DNA of 64,000 nucleotides from Seminibacterium arietis (GCF_042675725.1 NZ_JBHTJN010000004.1:248001-312000); one strand, 5' to 3'; positions 1 to 8,478 are shown, counted from the first letter of the stretch. Program-made: numbers and translations. The notes: generated by a model from the sequence alone, not told the origin.

Positions 1-1113
1 TAAGTTAAAAGTCATCATGATCCCAAAATGAACAGGATCAAGCCCCATTTCTACTGCAATTGGCAAGAAAATAGGAGTGAAAATTAACACCGCTGGAGTC
101 ATATCCATAAATGTACCTACTACTAATAAAATAATATTAATAGTCAGTAACACGATAATTGGATTATCCGAGATATAAGTAAATGCATCTTGAATCAAAT
201 AGGGAACATCTGCATTTGCCATTGCCCAAGACATTCCCGACGATGCTCCAATTAGCAATAATACTATAGCGGTTGTCACAGCCGACTCCAAAATCACTCG
301 AGGTAATTCACTTAATTTTAATTCTTTATAAATAAAGACTGATAAAATCAAAGTATAAACCACAGCTATAGCAGAGCCCTCTGTTGCAGTAAAAATCCCA
401 GCAATGATGCCTCCAATTACTATAACAATTAGCAATAAGGATGGAATTGCATCAATAGTTTTTACTAACACTTGTTTACAGGTTGCTTTTTCGCTTTTTG
501 GATATTTACGTCTTGTTGCAATAAAACCTGCGACAAGCATCACGCCTAATCCCATTAGAATACCTGGTAAGTATCCTGCTAAAAAAAGAGCAAAAATTGA
601 CGTACCACCAGAAACTAAAGAATATACAATTAAAGTATTACTTGGCGGAATCAGCAATCCTGTCGGACAAGAGGCAATATTGACTGCTGCTGAGAGTTCT
701 GGTTGGTATCCTTCTTTCTTTTGCAGTGGTGCCATAATTCCACCCATCGCTGCACTTGATGCTACCGCTGATCCTGAAATCGAGCCAAACATCATATTTG
801 CTAATACATTACAGTGAAATAGTGAACCTGGTAATCTCGCTCCTAGCACTTTCGCTAACTCAATTAAACGGATTGCAATACCACCACGGTTCATAATATT
901 GCCCGACAAAATAAAAAACGGAATAGCTAATAAAGCAAAATTATCTAGCCCTGATGCCATTTTTTGTGTAACAACCATCAATGCAGATTCAAAAAGCAAT
1001 GACACACAAATAGTTAATAGTGTCGATATAGCAATGGAATATGAAATTGGTACAGATAATATTAATAAAACAGCAAAACTACCAAACAACGTTAAAATTG
1101 ATGTTAATTCCAT
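1..1113 (-). CDS. TRAP transporter large permease, DctM family (3' end outside window)
   Basis: This is the inner-membrane permease that couples sodium entry to uptake of an organic acid bound by a periplasmic DctP protein. I translated the minus strand from the ATG at 1113, and 371 codons stay open to the window edge; the family is usually about 425-430 residues. It begins MELTSILTLFGSFAVLL and shows the family's hydrophobic segments. It also has NIMNRGGIA, MFGSISGSAVASSAAMGG and an SCPTGLLIPPSNTLIVYS stretch typical of DctM. The start lies 1 nt after the dctQ stop, so the two are translationally coupled. Neighbours suggest a uronate-type substrate, which is inference. The dctQ partner is broken and no dctP is visible, so this gene may no longer work unless partners lie elsewhere. 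Confidence 0.9.
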   Translation of the reverse strand, partial: MELTSILTLFGSFAVLLILSVPISYSIAISTLLTICVSLLFESALMVVTQKMASGLDNFALLAIPFFILSGNIMNRGGIAIRLIELAKVLGARLPGSLFHCNVLANMMFGSISGSAVASSAAMGGIMAPLQKKEGYQPELSAAVNIASCPTGLLIPPSNTLIVYSLVSGGTSIFALFLAGYLPGILMGLGVMLVAGFIATRRKYPKSEKATCKQVLVKTIDAIPSLLLIVIVIGGIIAGIFTATEGSAIAVVYTLILSVFIYKELKLSELPRVILESAVTTAIVLLLIGASSGMSWAMANADVPYLIQDAFTYISDNPIIVLLTINIILLVVGTFMDMTPAVLIFTPIFLPIAVEMGLDPVHFGIMMTFNL

Positions 1114-1114
1114 A

Positions 1115-1456
1115 TCACACCTCGCTTTTCTCTACCACATTAAAATCAGCTACTTTTTTCACTAACTCAACTAGTGAGTAAAGTAAGATGATTATACCAG
1201 AAATTGGTAAACAAAGGTATACCAATCCCATATTTATTCCCAAAGAAGGAGAAATTTGTCCTGTAGCATAAGTATCTTTTACTAAAGTGAAGCCTCCATA
1301 AATCAACACTAAGCTAGTAAATAATACAGTAATTATTAAAATAATTAGCTCTAATATTAATTTACGTTTTCCTTTTTGTTTGAGCAAAAGCAAATCAATT
1401 GCTAAATGTTGCTTTAGCCCTGCTGCATAAGCAGCACCAATTAATCCCAGCCACAT
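1115..1456 (-). pseudogene. TRAP transporter small permease DctQ, 5'-truncated
   Basis: The 113-residue frame begins MWLGLIGAAYAAGLKQHLAI, which is the second membrane segment of DctQ proteins. Those are normally about 160-175 residues and have a further membrane helix before this point. Reading upstream in frame gives F-L-F before the Met, still family-like, and then a stop codon (TAA) about 6-8 codons up. The ATG at 1456 is therefore an internal Met, not the native start. The rest is intact and couples to dctM. The lost 5' part is replaced by the gusA 3' end and its terminator, whose U-tract runs into this ATG. I call it a remnant. A short functional form is possible but unlikely, because the first membrane helix is gone. 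Confidence 0.75.
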
Positions 1457-1466
1457 AAATAGAAAA

Positions 1467-1485
1467 GGGAAATTTTAAATTTCCC
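1467..1485 (-). terminator. Probable terminator after gusA
   Basis: A 9-bp inverted repeat (GGGAAATTT, 1 nt, AAATTTCCC) lies 39 nt after the gusA stop. On the minus strand it is followed by TTTTCTATTT. The stem is AT-rich, so it may be moderate in strength. The U-tract abuts the first ATG of the truncated dctQ, so dctQM would depend on read-through. Confidence 0.55.
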
Positions 1486-1523
1486 TCATCTCTACAACTA
1501 CGTTTTATTTTTTAATAAAAAAA

Positions 1524-3290
1524 TTAGCTTTTATAATCAAAATCTGGAACGCTATTCCAACGATCTTTGAAATAATGAGCCGCTAATTTAGGTTCACGTG
1601 TACGAGTAAATAAACCTTTTTTATTACCTTGTACTCGGAAAATACCATATTTAGTTTGAAAATCAGCAAAATTCCAGACATGTTCTCCAACAAAATAAGG
1701 AATTGCATCAATCACTTCATGATTTGCTTTATAATATTCGACCTGATATTCTTCTGTGAAAGGAGTGTTGAAATCCATATCGTGTAAACCTGCTATAGTA
1801 TCTGCACCATATTCAGTAAACATTATTGGTTTTTCAGGGAAAAGACGATGCCAATGTTCAATCTCTTCTTGTAAAGCCTTTTTAGCTCCTACTAAATCAG
1901 CAGTATTTTTATACCAACCATAATAGCGATTTAAGCAGATCACGTCACTTAATGCCATTGCCTCATCTTTACCTGCTGGTGCCAATAAAATATTGACATA
2001 ACAACAAGGCCGTTTTTGAGGATCAAGTTCTCTAGCTAACTCAAAGAGCGGTGCAAAATAATCATAAGCACCTTTTTCTGCAGTAGACGGTTCATTTGCA
2101 ATTGACCACATTACTACGCACGCATAATTTTTATCTCGCTTAATTAATTCACGAATAACTTGTCGATGAGCTTCATGAGTGTTCAATGTTTCCCAAGTAT
2201 TACGAGATTGATCTATTTGTAAAGTAAAACCAAAGTTATTCATCAACCCAACAGCAGTTGTTTCATCAATGACAACAAAACCCTCACGATCAGCTAAACG
2301 CATCATTTCTTCTGAATATGGATAATGAGATGTGCGGAAAGAATTTGCTCCCTGCCATTTCATTAGATTAATATCCATTACGTTTGCTGTATTACTTAAA
2401 CCACGCCCATTGATATGCGTGTCTTCATGACGACCATAACCTTTAAAATAAAATGGCTTATCATTAATTAAGAACTGATTATTCTTGATTTCAACTGTAC
2501 GCATTCCAAAAGGTTCAATATAACTATCTTCAACCTTACCTGACTCTAAAATTTCTATTACTGCACGATACAGATAAGCATTCATTGGTTGCCATCGAAT
2601 CACATTTTCAATATTAAGACATTGCTCTTTTCCACCAATTGAAGTTGCAACTACCTGATCTTGCTCATCTAAAATAGAAATTCTAATTTGTTCTGCTTTT
2701 CCAATCACATCCACAATTAAATTGACTTTAGCCTGATCGCCTTTTAATTCATAAGTAACTGTAATGTCGTCAATATAGTTTAATGGTTTTGTCCAAATTC
2801 TTACTGGGCGATGAATCCCCGCATAATTAAAGAAATCAAAGTTTTCATCAACTTTTTTAATGATTTTACCATTTTCTCCTTCTATTTCAGTGTAATTCCC
2901 TACTGGTAATGTAGTATCATCTAAAATATTATTGGCTTTTACTGTTACAATATTTTCACCAAGTACCACGGCATCAGTAATATCAAACTCAAACGGTGTG
3001 AAACCACCACTATGTTTACCGACATTCTTATGATTGATCGATACTTCAGCATAATGTGTTACTGAACCAAAACGAAGAAACACTCGTTGCTTCAGCATTT
3101 CTTCCGTTACAAAAAATTTAGTTTGATAAAAAAAGTCACCAATATAATTCTTATATTCACTCAATACTAACTGATCATTAAATGAACCAGGCACAGCCAT
3201 TGGTTGCCAATCTTGTTCCGCAAATTTAAATTGCCAAATACCACTTAAATCAATAAGCTGTCTTGTTTGTGTTGCAATTGGATATAACAT
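1524..3290 (-). CDS. gusA: Beta-glucuronidase (GH2)
   Basis: Hydrolyses beta-D-glucuronides to glucuronate plus aglycone. The 588 residues compare with 603 in E. coli UidA. It has the GH2 layout: sugar-binding jelly roll (about 10-175), Ig-like domain (about 180-270) and TIM barrel (275-588). The acid/base glutamate is E400 in MWSIANEP and the nucleophile is E493 in IMFTEYG. The N556-x-K558 pair in GNKKGLFTR is the carboxylate-reading motif that separates true glucuronidases from galactosidases. No signal peptide is present, so it is cytoplasmic and needs the adjacent symporter. The active-site loop after residue 344 is shorter than in E. coli. It is the last intact gene of the operon; the RBS is AAGGAA. 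Confidence 0.93.
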   Translation of the reverse strand: MLYPIATQTRQLIDLSGIWQFKFAEQDWQPMAVPGSFNDQLVLSEYKNYIGDFFYQTKFFVTEEMLKQRVFLRFGSVTHYAEVSINHKNVGKHSGGFTPFEFDITDAVVLGENIVTVKANNILDDTTLPVGNYTEIEGENGKIIKKVDENFDFFNYAGIHRPVRIWTKPLNYIDDITVTYELKGDQAKVNLIVDVIGKAEQIRISILDEQDQVVATSIGGKEQCLNIENVIRWQPMNAYLYRAVIEILESGKVEDSYIEPFGMRTVEIKNNQFLINDKPFYFKGYGRHEDTHINGRGLSNTANVMDINLMKWQGANSFRTSHYPYSEEMMRLADREGFVVIDETTAVGLMNNFGFTLQIDQSRNTWETLNTHEAHRQVIRELIKRDKNYACVVMWSIANEPSTAEKGAYDYFAPLFELARELDPQKRPCCYVNILLAPAGKDEAMALSDVICLNRYYGWYKNTADLVGAKKALQEEIEHWHRLFPEKPIMFTEYGADTIAGLHDMDFNTPFTEEYQVEYYKANHEVIDAIPYFVGEHVWNFADFQTKYGIFRVQGNKKGLFTRTREPKLAAHYFKDRWNSVPDFDYKS

Positions 3291-3354
3291 ATTTTTTCCT
3301 TATAATTATTAAAATAAACTAAGATTGCTATAACTAGCAATCTTAGCTGTTCTA

Positions 3355-4767
3355 TTAAGATTGTTGTGACAATTTCTCTAATTCTTCCGCATTTTTCAAA
3401 ACTACATCTTTTGAAAGTGGATATACAAATTTCAATAAAATACAAATAATTAAACAAGATACGGCTGGAGTTAATGTTGAGAATGTATAGATACTATCCA
3501 ATACTTCTTTCGGCTGAGAAGCTAATGCTCCATTGTAGCCTATAAAACTCAAAGCAAAGCCACCTAAACCACCAGCTAATGCTTGTCCAATTTTTCGTGC
3601 AAAAGAATAAGTTGCATAAATTGTACCATCTTCACGACGTTTAGTTTTTAGATACTGGTGATCAATAACATCAGTAATAAATGCCCAAACAATAATATTA
3701 AAATAACTCAGACCTAATAAACCAAAGAATACGAAAGTTAAATAAAGCCAGACATTTTCTAATTTAGCAAAGTACAATACAACATAAATAATAGCAGAAA
3801 ATAATAATCCTACCGTGGCTGATTCTTTTTTACCAAAACGTTTCACCAAACCTTGAGCAAATGGAGCAACAACAAACGTCGTAATCGCACTAAATACACC
3901 ACCAATAGACAGAGCTAATTTATTATTAAAGTAATCAACATAGAGATATGGATTCATTGTACCGATCAATAAATTCGCTAATAGCAAAATAATGGCAATT
4001 AAGATGAAGATTTGTAATGCAGTATTACTTAACAAACTAGAAAAAATAGCTTTTACATCGTCCATGCAATGCTCTTTATTATGTTTTCTTCCCTCATTCT
4101 TTACTTGCACACGTTCTGTGCTGAAACGCCAACAAATTTGATATAAAACAAATGCAACAATCATAAATACAGCCATAATGTAAGTAAACATTTCTGGTAT
4201 GATTTCTTGCTTACCATCAACTTCTCTATAAATTAAAAGTGGAACGCCAAAAGAAATGAAGAGTAACGCAATATTTGCTCCTACAGTGCGAAATACAGAA
4301 AGTGCGGCTCGTTCTTCTGGTTTTGTTGTGATTACTGTTGCCATTGAACCGTAAGGAATATTGATTGCCGTATAAGCAAAGCTTCCCCATACAATGTAAG
4401 TAATTGCAACATATGCTAATTTATAAGCATAATCCCAATCTTTTACAACGTGTAAAAACATCAAGAATCCCATGACACAAATAAATGGGGAGGCTCTACG
4501 AATTAAACCTCTAAAGCGACCTTCTGGATAAGGTTTAATTGTATCAACAATACGCCCCATTCCAATATCAGTAAAAGCATCAATAACACGAGATACTAGA
4601 AAGATAATACCAACTACGTAACCCTCGATTTGAAGCACGTTTGTATAGAACAACATTAAGAAAAAAGCCGACATCATAAAGCTAAAGTCATTTGCCATAT
4701 CGCCAGCCATATAAGCTAACTTATCTCTCAGACAGAAAGTTTTTTTTGTAATCGATTGACCATTCAT
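3355..4767 (-). CDS. Glucuronide:cation symporter, GPH family (GusB-like)
   Basis: A 470-residue, roughly 12-helix permease of the GPH family (E. coli GusB/UidB is 457). It starts with a cytoplasmic stretch, then LRDKLAYMAGDMANDFSFMM, the usual GPH opening. A loop with DAFTDIGMGRIVDTI follows helix 2, and the conserved DVIDHQYLKTKRREDGTIYA stretch lies in the second half. It should import glucuronides for the neighbouring cytoplasmic GusA. The substrate assignment rests on context, because GPH members also carry xylosides and melibiose. The RBS is TAGGAG, 5 nt before the ATG. It lies 81 nt after the GH3 gene with a hairpin in the gap. Confidence 0.88.
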   Translation of the reverse strand: MNGQSITKKTFCLRDKLAYMAGDMANDFSFMMSAFFLMLFYTNVLQIEGYVVGIIFLVSRVIDAFTDIGMGRIVDTIKPYPEGRFRGLIRRASPFICVMGFLMFLHVVKDWDYAYKLAYVAITYIVWGSFAYTAINIPYGSMATVITTKPEERAALSVFRTVGANIALLFISFGVPLLIYREVDGKQEIIPEMFTYIMAVFMIVAFVLYQICWRFSTERVQVKNEGRKHNKEHCMDDVKAIFSSLLSNTALQIFILIAIILLLANLLIGTMNPYLYVDYFNNKLALSIGGVFSAITTFVVAPFAQGLVKRFGKKESATVGLLFSAIIYVVLYFAKLENVWLYLTFVFFGLLGLSYFNIIVWAFITDVIDHQYLKTKRREDGTIYATYSFARKIGQALAGGLGGFALSFIGYNGALASQPKEVLDSIYTFSTLTPAVSCLIICILLKFVYPLSKDVVLKNAEELEKLSQQS

Positions 4768-4807
4768 AAAAACTCCTAAAAATTAATTAACGGATAATAA
4801 AATCAGA

Positions 4808-4832
4808 GCTGAAAACCCAAAAGATTTTCAGC
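4808..4832 (-). other. Intercistronic hairpin between the GH3 gene and gusB
   Basis: A perfect 8-bp stem (GCTGAAAA / TTTTCAGC, 9-nt loop) lies between the GH3 stop and the gusB start. On the minus strand the following bases are TCTGATTTT, a poor U-tract. It could be a weak terminator or an mRNA-stabilising element that sets relative expression within the operon. Confidence 0.4.
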
Positions 4833-4848
4833 CCTAAGAATTAGAAAG

Positions 4849-6609
4849 TTAAATATAGGTATCCTTAAAGCCACAGTAAGCATCAATTGGACTTTTACCT
4901 TTAAATTCAGATTTACCCATTAACTTATCTACAAGCAATTCCATTGTCATCTGTTTTCCATCATATGCATTGATGTAGGTTTTTACTTGTGGTACATCAG
5001 CTAAATGAAATGGACATTGTACCGATACAAAAATAGTTGGCACTTCATGAACATAGAACGGAATATCTGGTGTACCTTTAGTAGCTTGCCAGACAACACG
5101 TTGTACAGTACTCATTTGTACATTTGCCACATTGATGATTAAATCATATTTATTCACTAAATCTGCAATTGGACGTTTTTGTGAGTATTCATTTCGAATA
5201 GTTTTAACTTGATCCTCATCTGACATTTTCAAAATATCATCCATCGGTGATTTATAAATCTCAACTTTAAAACCTTTCTCAATTAAAATTTCTTGTAAAA
5301 TTTCAGTCGCACTTTTCTGACTACCCGCAACCATTTTACCAAAACCACCATCAACGCCTTTCACATTAACTAAAAGTACACGAGGATACTTTTGAGTTGT
5401 AACTGGGAATACATCTTCTTTGCTTTTTACTAAGGTAATTGCCTTATCCGCTACTTCAGCAAAAATAGCTTTATATTCAGGTAATCCAATTTTTGCTAGA
5501 GCTTCTTCTTTAGATGGTAAAATTTTCTCTTTAGTTATTTTGTGATAGCCTAATTTAGCTTTCAGACCTAAAGTACGAGTGATAGCGTCATGTAAACGTT
5601 CATCAGTGATGATACCTTTACGATAACCATCCATCATGTAGCCAAAATCTTCATCAGGATCATTAAAGAATAAGAACAAATCACAACCTGCTGCAATTGC
5701 AGTTGGTAACATTTCGCTACGTTTCATTGCAGAAGTCATCGCTACCATATGACTTGCATCAGTAACAACAACGCCATTAAATCCTAATTTTTCACGTAAC
5801 AAGTTAGTCAAAATTGGTTTAGACAATGTAGCAGGTAAACAGTCTTCAAATTTTAGTGTTGGATCAAAATATTGTTCATAAGCAGGTAAGTGAATATGGC
5901 CTGCCATTAATGACGGTAACCCCGCATCAATCAAACCTTGATATACTTTACCATAAGTGCGGTCCCATTCTTCGCAAGAAAAACTATTAACACTAAAAGA
6001 AAGGTGCTGATCTCGTTCATCTACACCATCACCAGGAAAATGTTTTGCTGCTGGTAAAATTCCGCTTTCTTGAATTCCTTTCATATAAGCTAATGCCATC
6101 TCTAACACCGTATCAGGATCCGAACCAAAAACACGATTTGAAATAATTGGATTACGCCAGTTATAGCTAATATCTACAATTGGTGCAAAACTCCAGTTAC
6201 AACCTATAGCAGCAGCTTCAATTCCTGCTACACGTCCCATTTCGTAAGCGTATTTAGCATCGCCTGTTGCTCCAATTTTAACTTGCAACCCAATCTCAGT
6301 TCCATCTGTACAAGCACCATTGCCACCCGTTTCAGTGTTAGCTGCAATTAGTAATGGAATTTTACTTTTTGTTTGTAAAATATAGTTTTGGTCATAAACT
6401 TCTTCAGCCTTACCTGGATTATAACGCACAGCCCCAATATGATATCTATTAACCATATCAGTTAAATACTCTTCTGTGCGACTTGATCCCATATTGACAA
6501 ACAATTGACCAATTTTCTCTTCAAGAGTCATATTTTTGATAGTATCATTTACCCAAGCAATTTGTTCCGCATTCAAATTAAAAGGCTTTTTAGTTAAATC
6601 TACCGCCAT
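4849..6609 (-). CDS. Glycoside hydrolase family 3, NagZ-like beta-N-acetylhexosaminidase
   Basis: A 586-residue cytoplasmic GH3 enzyme without signal peptide. The TIM barrel occupies about 20-360 and the alpha/beta GH3 C-terminal domain about 380-586. KHFPGDG at 189-195 followed by D200-x-H202 is the Asp-His dyad that marks the NagZ-type branch, whose members act on beta-N-acetylglucosaminides. The nucleophile is D284 in VVTDASHM. Ordinary GH3 beta-glucosidases lack the dyad. Beside gusA and the symporter, it may trim hexosamine from imported GlcA-hexosamine oligosaccharides. It is longer than the cell-wall recycling NagZ of gamma-proteobacteria, which is a single domain, so it is not the housekeeping enzyme. 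The RBS is AAAGGAG. The exact sugar specificity is inferred. Confidence 0.82.
   Translation of the reverse strand: MAVDLTKKPFNLNAEQIAWVNDTIKNMTLEEKIGQLFVNMGSSRTEEYLTDMVNRYHIGAVRYNPGKAEEVYDQNYILQTKSKIPLLIAANTETGGNGACTDGTEIGLQVKIGATGDAKYAYEMGRVAGIEAAAIGCNWSFAPIVDISYNWRNPIISNRVFGSDPDTVLEMALAYMKGIQESGILPAAKHFPGDGVDERDQHLSFSVNSFSCEEWDRTYGKVYQGLIDAGLPSLMAGHIHLPAYEQYFDPTLKFEDCLPATLSKPILTNLLREKLGFNGVVVTDASHMVAMTSAMKRSEMLPTAIAAGCDLFLFFNDPDEDFGYMMDGYRKGIITDERLHDAITRTLGLKAKLGYHKITKEKILPSKEEALAKIGLPEYKAIFAEVADKAITLVKSKEDVFPVTTQKYPRVLLVNVKGVDGGFGKMVAGSQKSATEILQEILIEKGFKVEIYKSPMDDILKMSDEDQVKTIRNEYSQKRPIADLVNKYDLIINVANVQMSTVQRVVWQATKGTPDIPFYVHEVPTIFVSVQCPFHLADVPQVKTYINAYDGKQMTMELLVDKLMGKSEFKGKSPIDAYCGFKDTYI
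5955..5963 (+). repeat. DNA uptake signal (USS), one example inside the GH3 gene
   Basis: Exact AAGTGCGGT core. It is given because the catabolic block has few copies: by eye I find only this and one at 7111-7119 as exact cores in the first 7.4 kb. Many copies occur elsewhere in the window, for example 13475-13485, 20050-20060, 28617-28626, 31083-31092 and 39941-39950 (ranges approximate). Confidence 0.85.
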
Positions 6610-6621
6610 TCTTTTCTCCTT

Positions 6622-7440
6622 TTATACCACTAAATTTTTATTAAACTTAGTAATAAGTTGTTGTTGATATTCTTCATTAAAATCTTGGTAAACTAATTTA
6701 CCTAAAGCTTCTAATACAAGCTGATCCCAAGATTCATCTTCTTTTTTGCATAAAATTGGAAAGAAATTGGTCTGAGCTTGCTGTGCAGAATCCAAATCAC
6801 CAGGTGAATCACCAACCATTAAAATATTTTTTGACTGATAACCATATTCTCTCAAATGATTAAGACAAAATGCTTTTGTACCTTGATCTTGCCCAAATAC
6901 TAGATCAACAAAAGGAAGTAAACCATGACGAGTCCATTCATCTATAATAGCTTCGTTATTCGCTGAACTCACCACCGCAATATCAGCAAACTGTTTAATT
7001 ATAGCCATTGAACGTAGTACATTATTGAAAGGAGCATCATGTTCACGCAGTGTTTTTATTCCAATATTAACTTTCTCAGACCATTGCAATGCTAATTCCA
7101 AGTCTTTTCCACCGCACTTTTCAATCTCTTTGACTAAAGAACGATTTGATAACTCATTAGTTGTTGCTACCCAATTCTGTAAGCGACTAAAATCGCCCTC
7201 ATAGCCATATTCTTCTAAAGAAAGTACTAGACCTTTAAAACGGTTACAACCTCGAGTTTGTGAATACAAATTAATGCGATCCCAAATCTCAATAAAACGT
7301 TCACTATCTTTTAAATCAAAAACGTCTACTAAGTAAGGACCAAAACATTTCTGATGTTTAATATCCATTGTATCCATTGCACAACCATCAGAATCAATAC
7401 AAACAATAAAGTCTTTTTGTTTTTTAAATGACTGATTCAC
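6622..7440 (-). CDS. HAD-superfamily hydrolase in the glucuronide operon, function unknown
   Basis: A 272-residue HAD phosphatase-like protein. Motif I is CIDSDGC with D16 and D18 (nucleophile and acid/base). A helical cap follows, then motif II VVSSAN and motif III/IV MVGDSPGDLDSA. I place the start at GTG 7440, 1 nt after the SDR stop, with GTGGGG as a possible RBS. The longer frame from 7494 would overlap the SDR coding end by over 50 nt. Its place between a uronate dehydrogenase and a GH3 gene suggests a phosphorylated intermediate or repair role, but nothing in the sequence fixes the substrate. Confidence 0.75.
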   Translation of the reverse strand: MNQSFKKQKDFIVCIDSDGCAMDTMDIKHQKCFGPYLVDVFDLKDSERFIEIWDRINLYSQTRGCNRFKGLVLSLEEYGYEGDFSRLQNWVATTNELSNRSLVKEIEKCGGKDLELALQWSEKVNIGIKTLREHDAPFNNVLRSMAIIKQFADIAVVSSANNEAIIDEWTRHGLLPFVDLVFGQDQGTKAFCLNHLREYGYQSKNILMVGDSPGDLDSAQQAQTNFFPILCKKEDESWDQLVLEALGKLVYQDFNEEYQQQLITKFNKNLVV

Positions 7441-7441
7441 T

Positions 7442-8287
7442 TTAAACCCCACTATATGCAGAGAATCCGCCATCAATTGGCAATACAACACCATTTACAA
7501 AACTTGCGTAATTTTCATCCATTAAGAATAAAATACTCCCCATCAATTCTTCAGCTTCACCAAAGCGTCCCATTGGAGTATTATTCAAAATTTTCCCAGC
7601 TCGAGCTGTCGGTTTTCCTTCCGCATCAAATAGTAAACCACGATTTTGGTTACTAACTAAAAATCCAGGTGCAATTGCATTACAACGAATTCCCACATGT
7701 GAAAAATAAACTGCTAACCATTGGGTAAAATTACTAATCGCAGCCTTAGCACCTGAATATGCAGGAATTTTAGTTAATGGAGTGTAAGCATTCATACTTG
7801 AAATATTTACAATATTAGCTCCTTTTTTACCAATCATATCCTTAGCAAATACTTGAGTTGGTAACAATGTACCTAAATAATTCAAATTGAATACAAATTC
7901 AACCCCAGCTTTATCTAGTTCAAAGAAAGATTTCGTACTTTCTGCTAAATTCATTTCATGGAATTCGTTATCAGTAGTTGCTTTTGGATTGTTACCACCA
8001 GCACCATTGATTAAAATATCACAAGTTCCAAAATCTGTTGCAATAGCATCACGTGTTGCTTGAATGCTTACTAAATCAAGCACATTGGTTTGGTAAGCTT
8101 TCGCAATACCACCTTCTTTTACGATTTCATCTGCATAAGCTGTTGCTGATTCTAAGTTAATATCTAAAAGTGCAACTTTTGCACCAGTTTTAGCAATCTC
8201 TTTTGCGAAATACGCACAAAGCACACCACCAGCACCAGTTACAACAACAACTTTATCTTTAAAATTGTGATTTTTTGCAATAGTCAT
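7442..8287 (-). CDS. SDR oxidoreductase, probable D-fructuronate reductase (mannonate oxidoreductase)
   Basis: A 281-residue classical short-chain dehydrogenase with the nucleotide-binding glycine motif VTGAGGVLCAYF (17-28), NNAG-equivalent INGAGG (93-98), serine near 163-164, Y177 and K181. In Haemophilus and many Firmicutes an SDR next to uxuA replaces the long-chain UxuB, reducing fructuronate to mannonate. The gene is first in its operon and divergent from uxuA, which supports that role. The RBS TAGGAGA precedes the ATG. Transcription is probably under CRP and a UxuR/ExuR-type repressor, from the control region at 8390-8480. A gluconate 5-dehydrogenase-like activity is the main alternative. 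Confidence 0.82.
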   Translation of the reverse strand: MTIAKNHNFKDKVVVVTGAGGVLCAYFAKEIAKTGAKVALLDINLESATAYADEIVKEGGIAKAYQTNVLDLVSIQATRDAIATDFGTCDILINGAGGNNPKATTDNEFHEMNLAESTKSFFELDKAGVEFVFNLNYLGTLLPTQVFAKDMIGKKGANIVNISSMNAYTPLTKIPAYSGAKAAISNFTQWLAVYFSHVGIRCNAIAPGFLVSNQNRGLLFDAEGKPTARAGKILNNTPMGRFGEAEELMGSILFLMDENYASFVNGVVLPIDGGFSAYSGV

Positions 8288-8389
8288 TACGATAATCTCC
8301 TATATAAATAATTTTTGAATCGTACTCAATACAATTTGCAATGATGACATAAATCTTGAGTTTATGTTTCTTACTCTACCTTTTTTTGG

Positions 8390-8395
8390 TTTATA
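8390..8395 (-). promoter_or_regulatory. Predicted -10 of the glucuronide operon promoter
   Basis: TATAAA read on the minus strand, about 105 nt upstream of the SDR ATG. It would place transcription start near 8383, which puts the CRP site centre (8426.5) at about -42, the class II position. No good -35 exists, as expected for a class II CRP-dependent promoter. Confidence 0.5.
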
Positions 8396-8408
8396 GGTAT
8401 ACCAATTT
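8392..8408. promoter_or_regulatory. UxuR/ExuR-like operator, gus-side
   Basis: The palindromic core GGTATACC (8396-8403) sits in AAATTGGTATACCTAT as read on the minus strand. This is close to the known GntR-family uronate operator AAATTGGTATACCAATTT. It overlaps the predicted -10 of the catabolic operon, so a bound repressor would block it. Confidence 0.6.
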
Positions 8409-8418
8409 TTACTAAAAA

Positions 8419-8434
8419 TGTGATCTTGATCACA
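8419..8434. promoter_or_regulatory. CRP (cAMP receptor protein) site
   Basis: TGTGATCTTGATCACA is a perfect match to the TGTGA-N6-TCACA consensus. It lies between the two divergent promoters, at about -42 for the glucuronide operon and about -58 to -61 for uxuA, so one dimer could serve both. Confidence 0.85.
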
Positions 8435-8442
8435 AAAATATT

Positions 8443-8460
8443 TTTGTGGTTTACCAATTT
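8443..8460. promoter_or_regulatory. UxuR/ExuR-like operator, uxuA-side
   Basis: The core GGTTTACC (8448-8455) lies within TTGTGGTTTACCAATTT. Read on the minus strand it gives AAATTGGTAAACCAC, again close to the UxuR/ExuR operator. It overlaps the predicted uxuA -35. Confidence 0.6.
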
Positions 8461-8478
8461 GTTTTTTTACATTATAAT
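8450..8478 (+). promoter_or_regulatory. Predicted uxuA promoter
   Basis: The -10 is a perfect TATAAT at 8473-8478. The -35 is the weak TTTACC at 8450-8455 with a 17-bp spacer. The weak -35 fits activation by the CRP site upstream. The 5' leader would be about 55 nt, ending in the RBS GAGAGGAC before the uxuA ATG. Confidence 0.65.

Noticed and set aside
404..1165. Plus-strand open frames opposite the left end
   Set aside because: They are antisense to dctM, whose minus-strand translation gives a continuous, family-like membrane protein; the plus frames show no recognisable features or RBS.
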